Of a stretch of 64,000 bases of DNA, positions 55,661-64,000 are shown piece by piece. This stretch comes from an uncultured Bacilli bacterium (GTDB taxonomy: Bacteria; Bacillota_I; Bacilli_A; RFN20; CAG-826). Location: positions 62,001 to 126,000 of the forward strand of contig CALVXK010000001.1 in the NCBI GenBank assembly GCA_944369075.1. The letters are read 5' to 3'. The translations under genes and the position numbers were made by a program. Position 1 is the stretch's first letter; the number at the start of each line of letters is the position of its first letter. The notes beneath the pieces are model-generated. The model made no database searches, was not told the DNA's origin, and worked only from the letters and a program-made list of their open reading frames with translations.

Positions 55661-56083
55661 TTACTTTTTACTCCTTAAATAATCTTCTAAAATGACAAAT
55701 GCTGAAACCATATCGATATATTTCTTTAAATCACTAGGTTTTACTCCGCCTTCTAAAAGTCTTTCTTTAGCCTCATAAGTCGAATAAGACTCATCATGAA
55801 GGATGATATTTAAATTAGGATCTAATTTTAATAAATCATCTTTAAACCTTTGAGTTGATTTACATCTATCACCTTCTTGGCGATCAATTTGTAGAGGATA
55901 TCCCATTACAATATTTGTAATTTCTAGCTCTTTACAAACTTCAATAACATGTTCTCTAGCTTTTTTATAGTTTCCTCTTTCAAAGGAAAAATTCTCGTAG
56001 TTATGAATAATTCCTAAACTATCTGAATAAGCTATTCCAATTGTTGTTGTTCCTAGATCTAATCCTAAATATTTTTCTTCCAT
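55661..56083 (-). CDS. ruvX: Putative pre-16S rRNA nuclease / Holliday junction resolvase YqgF
   Basis: A 140-aa RNase H-fold protein with LGLDLGTTTIGIAYSD, VMGYPLQIDRQEGDR, HDESYSTYEA and DMVSAFVILEDYL, the acidic active-site positions of the YqgF family. It lies between alaS and DUF1292 as in Bacillus (yrrK). Confidence 0.92.
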   Translation of the reverse strand: MEEKYLGLDLGTTTIGIAYSDSLGIIHNYENFSFERGNYKKAREHVIEVCKELEITNIVMGYPLQIDRQEGDRCKSTQRFKDDLLKLDPNLNIILHDESYSTYEAKERLLEGGVKPSDLKKYIDMVSAFVILEDYLRSKK

Positions 56084-56087
56084 CTTT

Positions 56088-58691
56088 TTATTTTACAAAA
56101 CTTTCGATAGGAAATTCATCAATTTTAGATACATCAACGATATTTCCTTGGGCTCTATCAGGTTTTCCACCGCCATTTCCACCACAAAGTTTACTTAATT
56201 CTTTCATTATATTTCCAGAGGAAACTCCTTTTTCAACTTGTGATTTACTTGTAGCAATAATAACTGGATGTTTACCATCTTCATTGCAAACTAAGACTAC
56301 TAAATAATCACTATTTTTTGACTTAATTACATCTAAAACATGCATAATTCCACCTCTATTGAGGTCTTCGAAATATCTGCATAAAACTGTAACTCCGTTA
56401 ATTGTCTTGACACTCTTAATAATATCATTGAGTTTAGATTTAAGTACTTTTTCTTCGATTTTAGCAAGTTTATCTTTTTCAGTTTTAAGTTCGTCATTTA
56501 AAGAAGAGATTCTACTTAAAATTTCTCCGTTAGATTTAGCGCTTAATGAAACTTTTACTTCACCTAAAAGTTCGTCTTTTTGTTTTAAGTATTTATAAGC
56601 TTCTAATGATGTAACGGCTTCAATTCTTCTTACACCTGCAGAAATACTTTCTTCAGACTTAATAATGAATAACCCAATATCTGATGTATTCTTAACATGA
56701 GTTCCACCACAGAATTCTTTAGAATCTTCTCCAAAGCAAACTACTCTAACAATATCGCCGTATTTTTCGTCAAATTCACTAAGAGCACCTATTTTTTTAG
56801 CTTCATCAATAGGAAGTTCAAGTACTTTTCCTTCAATTGCTTGAGCAATATATTCATTGACTTGTCTTTCAATTCTATTTAATGTTGCTTGATCAATTTT
56901 TTCAAAGTGAGAAAAATCGAATCTAAGATAATTTTCATTAACAAAACTACCTTTTTGATGAACATCATTTCCAACAAATTTTATTAAAGCTGCTTGTAAG
57001 AGGTGGGTAGCACTATGATTTCTCATAATTGCAAATCTTCTTTGCTTATCAAGCTTTAATTTTAATGAATCACCAACTTTTAATGTTCCATAACTTACTT
57101 TTATATGATGTAAATGTTGTTTATTAGGAGCTTTAATAACGTTAGTTACATTTGCTGAGAAGTTTTCATTAGAAACAACGCCAGTATCTGCAACTTGTCC
57201 GCCCATTTCAGCATAAAAATTAGTTTTATCAAATATTACATCGCCTTCATCATCAATTGAATCAACTTTAACTCCATCTTTAAATAAGCCAATAACTTTT
57301 GATTCTAAATCATCAAAATCATATGTAAATTCACTTGGAAGATTAAAATCTAATAAATCTTTTGATTGTTTATTAAATGATTCAATATTTTTTCTTGAAG
57401 CTCTTGCAATTTCTTTTTGTTTATTTAAACATTGATTAAAAACGTCAACATCTACACTGACATTATTATCTTTACAAATTTCAAGAGTTAATTCGATAGG
57501 GAAACCATAAGTATCATATAATTTGAAAGCATCTTCACCAGAAAGAGAAGTTTTGCCCTCAATCATAGTATTAAGCATATTTTCGCCTGAAGTAAGAGTT
57601 TTAAGGAACTTCTCTTCTTCTGACTTAATAATCTTCATTAAATAATCTTTTTTATCAACTAAATAAGGATAGAATCCTTTCATTACATTGATAACTGTTG
57701 GAACTAACTTATATAAGAATGGTTCTTTAAATCCAAGTTTTTGACCATATCGCATTGCTCTTCTTAAAAGTCTTCTTAATACATAGCCTCTTCCTTCATT
57801 AGAGAAAAGTTCTCCATCTGCTAAAGCAAATGTACAAGCTCTAATATGATCAGCAATAACTCTATAAGGCATTAAATATTCGCCTTCATATGGTTTTTGA
57901 CATAATTTTTGAGTTTCTTCAATTATTGGATAAAATAAATCAGTTTCAAAGTTTGTGTCAGTTCCTTGTAAAACACAAGCAATTCTTTCTAATCCTGCAC
58001 CAGTATCAATATTTTTATGAGGTAATTCTTTATAATCTTCTCTTTTAACACCATTCACAGCATTAAATTGTGAAAAAACAATTCCCCAAATTTCAATATA
58101 TCTATCGTTTTCGATATCATCTTCTAATAATTTAACACCTAAATGGTTCTCATCCCATTTTTCGCCTCTATCATAGAAGACTTCGGTATTTGGTCCACAA
58201 GGCCCTTCGCCAATTTGCCAGAAATTACCTTCAAGTGGAATTAAATGATCTTTGGCCATTCCTTGTTTAATCCAAAGGTCTCTAGTTTCTAAATCACTTG
58301 GGTGATAAGTTACATATAATTTATCTTTATCTAAACCAAAATATTTTTCATTAGTTAAGATATCAAAAGCCCATTCAATAATTTCTTTTCTAAAATAATC
58401 ACCAATCGAGAAATTGCCAAGCATTTCAAAAAATGTATGGTGTCTAGCAGTTCTACCAACATTATCAATATCGTTAGTTCTAATACATTTTTGAACGTTA
58501 GTTATTCTTTTTGATTCAGGTATTTCGCTACCATCAAAATACTTTTTTAAAGCAGCAACGCCAGCATTAATCCAAAGTAATGATGGATCATTATGAGGGA
58601 TTAAACTAGCTCCTGGTTCAATCATATGACCTCTTTCTTTAAAGAAATTTAACCAAGTTTCTCTAATTTGTTGTGAAGATAATTTTCTCAT
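56088..58691 (-). CDS. alaS: Alanyl-tRNA synthetase
   Basis: AlaRS (867 aa, near the 878 of Bacillus). The catalytic domain starts IRETWLNFFKERGH; the editing domain has the zinc site HSATHLLQAA and FCGGTHVKN; the C-Ala domain includes CGGNGGGKPDRAQG. It is controlled by an upstream T-box with a GCC specifier. A ribosome binding site AAAGGAG precedes the ATG. Confidence 0.97.
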   Translation of the reverse strand: MRKLSSQQIRETWLNFFKERGHMIEPGASLIPHNDPSLLWINAGVAALKKYFDGSEIPESKRITNVQKCIRTNDIDNVGRTARHHTFFEMLGNFSIGDYFRKEIIEWAFDILTNEKYFGLDKDKLYVTYHPSDLETRDLWIKQGMAKDHLIPLEGNFWQIGEGPCGPNTEVFYDRGEKWDENHLGVKLLEDDIENDRYIEIWGIVFSQFNAVNGVKREDYKELPHKNIDTGAGLERIACVLQGTDTNFETDLFYPIIEETQKLCQKPYEGEYLMPYRVIADHIRACTFALADGELFSNEGRGYVLRRLLRRAMRYGQKLGFKEPFLYKLVPTVINVMKGFYPYLVDKKDYLMKIIKSEEEKFLKTLTSGENMLNTMIEGKTSLSGEDAFKLYDTYGFPIELTLEICKDNNVSVDVDVFNQCLNKQKEIARASRKNIESFNKQSKDLLDFNLPSEFTYDFDDLESKVIGLFKDGVKVDSIDDEGDVIFDKTNFYAEMGGQVADTGVVSNENFSANVTNVIKAPNKQHLHHIKVSYGTLKVGDSLKLKLDKQRRFAIMRNHSATHLLQAALIKFVGNDVHQKGSFVNENYLRFDFSHFEKIDQATLNRIERQVNEYIAQAIEGKVLELPIDEAKKIGALSEFDEKYGDIVRVVCFGEDSKEFCGGTHVKNTSDIGLFIIKSEESISAGVRRIEAVTSLEAYKYLKQKDELLGEVKVSLSAKSNGEILSRISSLNDELKTEKDKLAKIEEKVLKSKLNDIIKSVKTINGVTVLCRYFEDLNRGGIMHVLDVIKSKNSDYLVVLVCNEDGKHPVIIATSKSQVEKGVSSGNIMKELSKLCGGNGGGKPDRAQGNIVDVSKIDEFPIESFVK

Positions 58692-58711
58692 TTTTCTTCT
58701 CCTTTAATAAA

Positions 58712-58928
58712 TAAAAAATTCCTAAAAAACATATTTTAGGAACGAAGTTTTTAATCGCGGTACCATCCTAATTCAAAAATAAATTTTGCTCTTAATTAGA
58801 ATGCTATTTAACGCATAACTGCGAGGCTTTTAACCTTTATTTTGGAAGTGGCTGATTAATCTTTTCTATAAGGCATTTCACCAATAAGCCCCTCTCTAAG
58901 ATAGAAAAATTATTAATCTCTTTTCCTA
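58712..58928 (-). ncRNA. T-box riboswitch of alaS
   Basis: On the minus strand the leader contains AGGATGGTACCGCG (58756-58769), the T-box sequence that pairs with uncharged tRNA, followed by a terminator hairpin (58719-58742, TTCCTAAAA with TTTTAGGAA) and a T run. Stem I can be folded with the base GGAA/TTCC and GATTAAT/ATTAATC arms, leaving GCC (58850-58852) in the specifier loop. GCC is an Ala codon, which agrees with the gene. Confidence 0.93.
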
Positions 58929-58934
58929 GCCAAA

Positions 58935-58963
58935 ATTATAATGAAACAAATATCAATAATCAA
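58935..58963 (-). promoter_or_regulatory. Sigma-A promoter of the T-box/alaS unit
   Basis: Minus strand: TTGATT (58958-58963), 17 bases, TATAAT (58935-58940). The start near 58928 begins the T-box leader. Confidence 0.8.
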
Positions 58964-58970
58964 ATAAAAA

Positions 58971-59540
58971 TTAGTAAATAACGATAGGTTTATGTCTAAA
59001 TAAAGTGCTTACTCGATAAAAATATAAAATATCGTTAACTAACATGATTGAACTAAAACAAATGGCTCCAATACCAACTAAAGTTGTTCCATTTGAAGGA
59101 AAAAAGTTATCTATAATAATTTTATTTCCCCAGTTAACTGCTAAAAAATATAATGGTTGGAAAAATAAAGAAATCGCTAAAAGAGTATTAACTAAAGTAA
59201 AAATTAACAATAGTGTTTTTCTTGAGGCAAAAATAAACATAAATACTAAACTTATGATAAAAGCAGTTAATAAAATAAATGTAATATAATCAAAAGAAAG
59301 CGTAACAGGAACGAATAAAGAAGAATTCATATGTAAAACTCCATCCACATAAGTCCCATTTAATACAGCACTACTTTCGCCTAAAATAGCGTGTCCTGAA
59401 AGAATAAAACTAATCTCAGATCCATTTATTTCGTCGTTAAACTTAATGCCTTCAATATCAAGAGAAAAAAGGCATACTAAGGCAATAGTTAATAAAATAA
59501 TAGAAAATATTAATAAAATGATACGAGAATAACGCCTCAT
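58971..59540 (-). CDS. Unidentified four-helix membrane protein
   Basis: A 189-aa protein with four likely membrane segments (about residues 6-28, 84-105, 109-130, 152-172). A loop of about 55 residues after the first helix is probably extracellular. It is not recognised. Its ATG overlaps the mnmA stop (TAATG), so it is translated from the dtd-mnmA transcript. Confidence 0.65.
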   Translation of the reverse strand: MRRYSRIILLIFSIILLTIALVCLFSLDIEGIKFNDEINGSEISFILSGHAILGESSAVLNGTYVDGVLHMNSSLFVPVTLSFDYITFILLTAFIISLVFMFIFASRKTLLLIFTLVNTLLAISLFFQPLYFLAVNWGNKIIIDNFFPSNGTTLVGIGAICFSSIMLVNDILYFYRVSTLFRHKPIVIY

Positions 59541-60673
59541 TAAAAAATTTCTTCTCCTTTATAATAAACGTGATCTATAAAACCACCACCAACACACTCT
59601 TCGTTTTCTCTATAAAAAACACAAGCTTGGCCAGGTGTAACTGCTTTATAAGGTTCATCAAAAACAAGTTTAACATCTCCGTTTTCTAAATTATAGCAAG
59701 TTACTCCTTTATCATCTTGACGATATCTAAATTTAACAAAAAGATGTTCGCCATCTTTTACTTTTTCATTAAAGACATTCATAGAAGTAATAATTGCCGA
59801 ATCACTTAATAAATGTTCATCATTATCGCCACTTGCAACATATAAAATATTGTTTTTAACATCTTTTTTACAAACATAGTAAGGATTTGCTTTTAAGCCA
59901 TGAATTCCACCTATTCCTAAGCCTTTTCTTTGACCTAAAGTGTAATACATAACTCCTTCATGCTCTCCTAAAACAATATTTTTATTAATCTCTACAATTT
60001 TACCTTTTTGGGCAGGAATATAGTTTTTTAAAAACTCTTTAAAATTTCTTTCCCCAATAAAACAAATACCTGTACTATCTTTTTTATGTTCAACGGATAC
60101 TAAATTTAGTTTTTCAGCTATTTCTCTTACTTCTTTTTTTGTTATATCGCCTAAAGGAAATAAGCATGATTTTAATTGATAAGAAGAAATTTGGCTCAAA
60201 AAATATGATTGATCTTTTGTTTTATCAAAAGCTTTATATAAATAAGTTTTGTTATCTTTATCCACTCTTTTTGCATAATGTCCCATTGCAATCATGTCAC
60301 AGCCATTTTGTTTTGCAAAGTCTAAAAAAGGACCAAATTTAATATATTTATTGCATAAAATGTCAGGATTTGGTGTTCTTCCTTTTTTATATTCATTAAG
60401 AAAATAAGAAAAAACGTTATCCCAATATTCTTTAATATAATCTATTCTTAAAAGTGGAAGATTCAATCTTTCAGCAACATCTTTTGCATCAAGGTAATCT
60501 TGTTCTTGTGGACAAATATTATTATCAACTGTAGGATTTCCTAGATAATCATTGTTCATCATTGAATCCCAGTTTCTCATAAAACCACAAACAACATCAT
60601 AGCCTTGTTCTTTTAATAAATAGGCAGCAACCGCACTATCAACTCCGCCACTTAAACCAATCATTACTTTCAT
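59540..60673 (-). CDS. mnmA: tRNA-specific 2-thiouridylase MnmA
   Basis: MnmA (377 aa) thiolates U34 of tRNA for Lys, Glu and Gln. The PP-loop GLSGGVDSAVAAYLL, catalytic Cys in NPDILCNKYIKF and second Cys in STGICFIGERNF are intact; the C-terminal barrel follows (GQRKGLGIGG). It starts 2 bases after dtd. Confidence 0.95.
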   Translation of the reverse strand: MKVMIGLSGGVDSAVAAYLLKEQGYDVVCGFMRNWDSMMNNDYLGNPTVDNNICPQEQDYLDAKDVAERLNLPLLRIDYIKEYWDNVFSYFLNEYKKGRTPNPDILCNKYIKFGPFLDFAKQNGCDMIAMGHYAKRVDKDNKTYLYKAFDKTKDQSYFLSQISSYQLKSCLFPLGDITKKEVREIAEKLNLVSVEHKKDSTGICFIGERNFKEFLKNYIPAQKGKIVEINKNIVLGEHEGVMYYTLGQRKGLGIGGIHGLKANPYYVCKKDVKNNILYVASGDNDEHLLSDSAIITSMNVFNEKVKDGEHLFVKFRYRQDDKGVTCYNLENGDVKLVFDEPYKAVTPGQACVFYRENEECVGGGFIDHVYYKGEEIF

Positions 60674-60675
60674 AA

Positions 60676-61125
60676 CTAAAATATTTCCTTTGAATCAAGA
60701 ATTATAGTAAAAGGCCCATCATTTGTTAAATTAATTTTCATATCAGCACCAAATACACCTGTTTTTGGTGGTAAATTAAGCTCTTCTAAACATTTATTAA
60801 AATAAATATATAATTTATCAGCCTCGTCTGGTTTTAAAGCATCGATAAATGAAGGTCTATTACCCTTTCTTAAATTTGCATATAAAGTAAATTGAGATAC
60901 TGATAAAATTTCACCTTTAACATCGAAAATTGATAAATTTGTCTTTCCATTTTCATCTTCAAATATTCTTAATTTTGAAATTTTTTCTGCCATTTTATTA
61001 GCTATTTCTTCATTATCTCCATTCGTAAAAGAGACTAATAAAAGGTAACCTTTACTAATGGAAGAATAAACTTTTTGATCTATACTTAAACTTGCGTCTA
61101 ATACTCTTTGAATTACAACTTTCAT
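60676..61125 (-). CDS. dtd: D-aminoacyl-tRNA deacylase
   Basis: Dtd (149 aa) removes D-amino acids from tRNA. It shows MKVVIQRVLDASL, the SVSQFTLYANLRKGNRPSF motif and the GP-containing TNDGPFTIILDS. TAGAAT on the minus strand (61133-61138) lies 7 bases before the ATG without a Shine-Dalgarno: predicted leaderless. Confidence 0.95.
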   Translation of the reverse strand: MKVVIQRVLDASLSIDQKVYSSISKGYLLLVSFTNGDNEEIANKMAEKISKLRIFEDENGKTNLSIFDVKGEILSVSQFTLYANLRKGNRPSFIDALKPDEADKLYIYFNKCLEELNLPPKTGVFGADMKINLTNDGPFTIILDSKEIF

Positions 61126-61132
61126 GTTATAA

Positions 61133-61138
61133 ATTCTA
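61133..61138 (-). promoter_or_regulatory. -10 box of dtd, predicted leaderless start
   Basis: TAGAAT (minus strand) ends 7 bases before ATG 61125. No clear -35 was found. Confidence 0.45.
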
Positions 61139-61255
61139 CCTCATTTATTTATTAAATTTAATACTAATAATCTACTAATTTATTCTTTAAAACTATTAAT
61201 CCATATCATTTAATTTTTTAGTAATTTGTTTTTAGATTATTACAATTTTTTAGTT

Positions 61256-61261
61256 TATAAT
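61256..61261 (+). promoter_or_regulatory. -10 box of rarA, predicted leaderless start
   Basis: TATAAT ends 7 bases before ATG 61269; no Shine-Dalgarno. The dtd-rarA region (61126-61268) thus holds two divergent short-spaced -10 boxes and nothing else that I can see. Confidence 0.5.
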
Positions 61262-61268
61262 CTAGAGC

Positions 61269-62543
61269 ATGAACAAACCTTTAGCATTCAGAATAAGACC
61301 AAAAACATTAAAAGATATAATAGGACAAGAAGATTTAGTTGGGGAAAATGGCTTTTTAACAAATAGCGTTAAAGCTGAAACTCCCATCTCTTTTATTTTA
61401 TATGGGCCACCTGGAACTGGAAAGACTACTATTGCTGAAGCTTATGCCAATTCTTTAAAAGCTCACACGATTAAACTAAATGCAGTAACTTCTAATAAAA
61501 AAGATATTGAACAGGCTATTTTAGAAGCTAAACTTTATCCAACAACTATAGTAATAATTGATGAAATTCATCGTATAAACAAAGATAAACAAGATATATT
61601 ATTACCTTATGTTGAAAATGGCACAATATTTTTAATTGGAGCCACCACTGCTAACCCTTATATTTCAATTAACCGTGCAATTAGGAGTAGAGTCCATCTT
61701 TTAGAAGTTAAAACATTAACAACTTCTGATATTGTAACAGGCTTAAAAAGAGCTATTGAAAATAAGGATGGCTATGATAATAAACTTAAAATCGATGATG
61801 CTTCTTTAGAATATATTGCTAAATCTAGTGGTGGTGATTTTCGTTTTGCCTTAAATTACCTAGAAATTTTATCAATATCTTTTAAAAATCAAGAAATAAC
61901 AATTGATAAAACTAAAACAGTACTTAAAGTTTCAAATTTAATCACCGATAAAGATGAAGATGGACATTATGATAGTGTTTCAGCTCTACAAAAATCAATT
62001 AGAGGCCAAGACGTTAACGCTGCTTTATATTATGCAGCTAGGCTTTTGATTTCAGGCGATTTAGAAAGTTTGACTCGAAGACTCCTTGTAACTGCCTATG
62101 AAGATATTGGAATTGCCAATCCTCAAGCTTGTATGAGAACAAAAATTGCAATAGATAGTGCATTAACTGTTGGCTTACCAGAAGCCGTTATACCTATTTC
62201 TGTTGCAATCGTTGATTTATGTTTATCTCCTCATTCTAAAACAGCCTGTTTATCAATGTATAAAGCAATGGATGCAGCAAAAGATATGCCTCTACCGGTT
62301 TTAGATTATTTAAAATACACTCCTGTTAACGTTGCGGAAGAAGATAAATATCCTTATGATTTACCATCAGTTTGGCCTTATTTACAATATCTCCCAGAGG
62401 CTTTAAAAGATGCTAAATTCTATTTATTAAACAAAAATGCCTCTTCATCTTATGAAAAGGCACTTAATGATAATTATTTAAAAATTTCTAATATAATTCG
62501 AAGTTCCAATATTAGGGAAGTTAAGAAAAAACATTCAAATTGA
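61269..62543 (+). CDS. rarA: Replication-associated recombination protein RarA (MgsA)
   Basis: A 424-aa AAA+ ATPase acting at stalled replication forks. It begins PLAFRIRPKTLKDIIGQEDLV; Walker A GPPGTGKTTIAEAYA, Walker B IDEIHR and the C-terminal tetramerisation domain (GQDVNAALYYAARLLISGDL, RRLLVTAYEDIGIANPQA) are present. It diverges from dtd, near mnmA as in Bacillus. Confidence 0.95.
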   Translation: MNKPLAFRIRPKTLKDIIGQEDLVGENGFLTNSVKAETPISFILYGPPGTGKTTIAEAYANSLKAHTIKLNAVTSNKKDIEQAILEAKLYPTTIVIIDEIHRINKDKQDILLPYVENGTIFLIGATTANPYISINRAIRSRVHLLEVKTLTTSDIVTGLKRAIENKDGYDNKLKIDDASLEYIAKSSGGDFRFALNYLEILSISFKNQEITIDKTKTVLKVSNLITDKDEDGHYDSVSALQKSIRGQDVNAALYYAARLLISGDLESLTRRLLVTAYEDIGIANPQACMRTKIAIDSALTVGLPEAVIPISVAIVDLCLSPHSKTACLSMYKAMDAAKDMPLPVLDYLKYTPVNVAEEDKYPYDLPSVWPYLQYLPEALKDAKFYLLNKNASSSYEKALNDNYLKISNIIRSSNIREVKKKHSN

Positions 62544-62544
62544 T

Positions 62545-63846
62545 CTATTCAATAAATATTTTCTTGGATAGATCAATTTTAACTTCTTCTTTTTGAATAT
62601 TGAAAGCGTTTTTGACATCCCCTTTAATTTCTTCGATATCTTTTTTGTTTGTATATAAGGTTGCTAATAATTCGCCGTTTTTTACAAAATCTCCAATTTT
62701 TTTATTTAAAATTATACCTGCACTCATATCAATGATATCGTCTAAAGTTTCTCTTCCGCCGCCAAGTTTCATCGAAGATTTTCCAATTTCTAGTGCATCA
62801 ATTCTATGAACATATCCTTCTTTAGTTGAATAAATAGGAATAATTTCACTAGCCATTTCAAATTTTTCAGAATGTTCAATATAAGAAACATCACCCTTTT
62901 GATATTTGACCATCTCTTTTAATTTATTTAAAGCTGCACCAGTTTTAATTGAGTTAATTAAAGCAGTTTTTGCTTCTTCATCATTATCATAAATTTTTGC
63001 TTGTTTTAACAAAATTACGCCAGAAGATATACAAAGTTCGGTTAAATCTTTAGGGCCATCTCCTTTTAAAGTTGCAATTGCTTCTTTAACTTCGAGATTA
63101 TTACCAACAGCCATTCCTAAAGGTTGATCCATATCAGTTATTTCAGCTTTAACATCTTTATGCAATTCTTTTCCAATGTCTACCATAGTTTGAGCAAGTA
63201 CTTTAGCATCATCAATATTTTTCATGAATGCACCACTTCCATATTTGACATCAAGAAGAATACAGTCTGCTCCACTAGCTAATTTTTTAGACATAATTGA
63301 GCTAGCGATTAAAGGAATGGAACCTACTGTTCCGGTTACGTCTCTTAAAGCATATAGTTTTTTATCAGCTGGATCGATATTTTCATCTTGGCCAATAATT
63401 GCTAGACCGATTTCTTTAACTTGTTTTTTAAAATCATCATATGTTTTATGAATATCAAAACCAGGAATAGATTCTAATTTGTCTAAGGTTCCTCCAGTAT
63501 GTCCTAAACCTCTACCACTCATCTTAGCTAATTTTGCTCCGCAAGCAGCAACCATAGGACCTAAAACTAAAGAAACTTTATCTCCTACTCCGCCTGTTGA
63601 ATGTTTATCAACTTTCAAACCAGGAATATCGGATAAATCCCAGATTTGTCCTGAAATTCTCATTTCATCAGTCAAAATTCCAATTTCTTTTTTATTCATA
63701 CCATTTAAGTAAATTGCCATTAGTAATGAACTTACTTGGTAATCAGGAATTTCACCTTTAACATAATTACTAATCCAATAATGGATTTCATCTCTTGTTA
63801 ATTCTTTTTTATCTCTTTTTTTCTCAATAATGTCTTCGAATCTCAT
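62545..63846 (-). CDS. pdp: Pyrimidine-nucleoside phosphorylase
   Basis: Pdp (433 aa, the exact length typical of Bacillus) phosphorolyses uridine, deoxyuridine and thymidine. Motifs: MSGRGLGHTGGTLDKLESIPGF, the KHSTGGVGDKVSLVLGP phosphate loop and SGADCILLDVKYGSGAFM; a C-terminal biotin-like domain follows. ATG 63846 lies about 8 bases after AAAGG. Its product (deoxy)ribose 1-phosphate feeds DeoB. It could be named deoA if thymidine-specific. Confidence 0.92.
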   Translation of the reverse strand: MRFEDIIEKKRDKKELTRDEIHYWISNYVKGEIPDYQVSSLLMAIYLNGMNKKEIGILTDEMRISGQIWDLSDIPGLKVDKHSTGGVGDKVSLVLGPMVAACGAKLAKMSGRGLGHTGGTLDKLESIPGFDIHKTYDDFKKQVKEIGLAIIGQDENIDPADKKLYALRDVTGTVGSIPLIASSIMSKKLASGADCILLDVKYGSGAFMKNIDDAKVLAQTMVDIGKELHKDVKAEITDMDQPLGMAVGNNLEVKEAIATLKGDGPKDLTELCISSGVILLKQAKIYDNDEEAKTALINSIKTGAALNKLKEMVKYQKGDVSYIEHSEKFEMASEIIPIYSTKEGYVHRIDALEIGKSSMKLGGGRETLDDIIDMSAGIILNKKIGDFVKNGELLATLYTNKKDIEEIKGDVKNAFNIQKEEVKIDLSKKIFIE

Positions 63847-63891
63847 AAATTTTTCCTTTGAATTATTATACATTTTTGATAAGTGATTTTA

Positions 63892-63897
63892 TATAAT
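63892..63897 (+). promoter_or_regulatory. -10 box of the last gene, predicted leaderless start
   Basis: TATAAT ends 6 bases before ATG 63904 and there is no ribosome binding site. Confidence 0.45.
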
Positions 63898-63903
63898 AAT
63901 TAA

Positions 63904-64000
63904 ATGGACTTCAAAGAACATTTAAAAAAATATCTAAGTGAAAAAGAAATTGATCAATTAATCAACTCTTTAACTCTTGAAAGAACACATTCTTTAATAA
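63904..64000 (+). CDS. N terminus of a possible RsmF/RsmB-type rRNA methyltransferase (partial)
   Basis: The frame MDFKEHLKKYLSEKEIDQLI runs off the end of the window. The pattern of a short amphipathic start followed by a segment like SLTLERTHSLI resembles the N terminus of NOL1/NOP2/Sun-family m5C methyltransferases, but 32 residues are too few to be sure. Confidence 0.4.
   Translation, partial: MDFKEHLKKYLSEKEIDQLINSLTLERTHSLI

Noticed and set aside
1-64000. Mycoplasma genetic code (UGA as Trp)
   Set aside because: nusB and dinB end at TGA directly before the next gene, and no conserved protein is interrupted by in-frame TGA.
1-64000. CRISPR arrays, insertion sequences, prophage, tRNA or rRNA genes
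   Set aside because: No spaced direct repeats, transposase or integrase clusters, or RNA gene cores were found. XerD is the chromosomal recombinase in a housekeeping operon.

Overview
The window is a gene-dense, AT-rich chromosomal segment of a low-GC Bacillota. Gene content and order resemble Bacillus subtilis blocks: asp23-like/nusB/xseA/xseB, xerD-deoB, plsY/parE/parC, the rpoD-dnaG-glyS-recO-era-cdd-ybeY block, hrcA-grpE-dnaK-dnaJ-rsmE-mtaB, comEA-comEC-holA next to rpsT, and alaS-ruvX-DUF1292-greA. TGA is a normal stop (nusB and dinB end in TGA), so this is not a code-4 mycoplasma. The slim genes, MEP-pathway enzymes (ispG, ispH) and absence of sporulation or wall genes here suggest an uncultured, streamlined Bacilli lineage (RF39-, Izemoplasma- or Erysipelotrichia-like). 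That placement is inference. No rRNA, tRNA, CRISPR array, prophage or insertion sequence was seen.

Layout. 1-10.1 kb (+): transketolase, nusB/xse/dinB/xerD operon, deoB, an ABC lipoprotein and permease without an ATPase, and a MazF-like protein. 10.2-17.7 kb (-): yqeK, yhbY, yqeH, yqeG and topoisomerase IV. 17.8-24.5 kb: mixed strands with plsY, efp, rpmG, ispG, nfo, cshB and ispH. 24.5-33.3 kb (-): trmK, rpoD, dnaG, glyS, recO, era, a ybeY-cdd fusion, and a C39-peptidase membrane protein. 33.4-45.5 kb (-): rpsU, deoC, rpmF, mtaB, rsmE, the HrcA/CIRCE heat-shock operon, hemW, and a Fic-fold protein without its catalytic motif. 45.6-58.9 kb (mostly -): lepA, a nuclease-helicase fusion, fmt, rpsT(+), holA, comEC, comEA, greA, ruvX and T-box-controlled alaS. 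59-64 kb: mnmA, dtd, rarA, pdp and the start of a further gene.

The main new observation is a promoter-like element, GGGATAAA, then 8 bases, then ATCAAAACATTCTTG, present with identical spacing upstream of exactly three genes: the MazF-like gene, the C39/membrane gene and comEA. Because comEA-comEC encode DNA uptake, this may mark a competence-type regulon driven by an unrecognised sigma factor or activator. At comEA the element sits in the loop and 5' arm of a perfect 14-bp hairpin that holds the ribosome binding site and could also terminate greA transcripts.

Other points: about ten genes carry a -10 box only 6-8 bases before the start codon and no Shine-Dalgarno, which predicts widespread leaderless mRNAs. 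EF-P lacks the lysine normally modified at its loop tip. YbeY and cytidine deaminase are fused in frame across a preserved internal ribosome binding site. Deoxynucleoside catabolism (deoB, deoC, cdd, pdp) is spread over the window and, with DNA uptake, could feed pentose phosphates to transketolase (inference).
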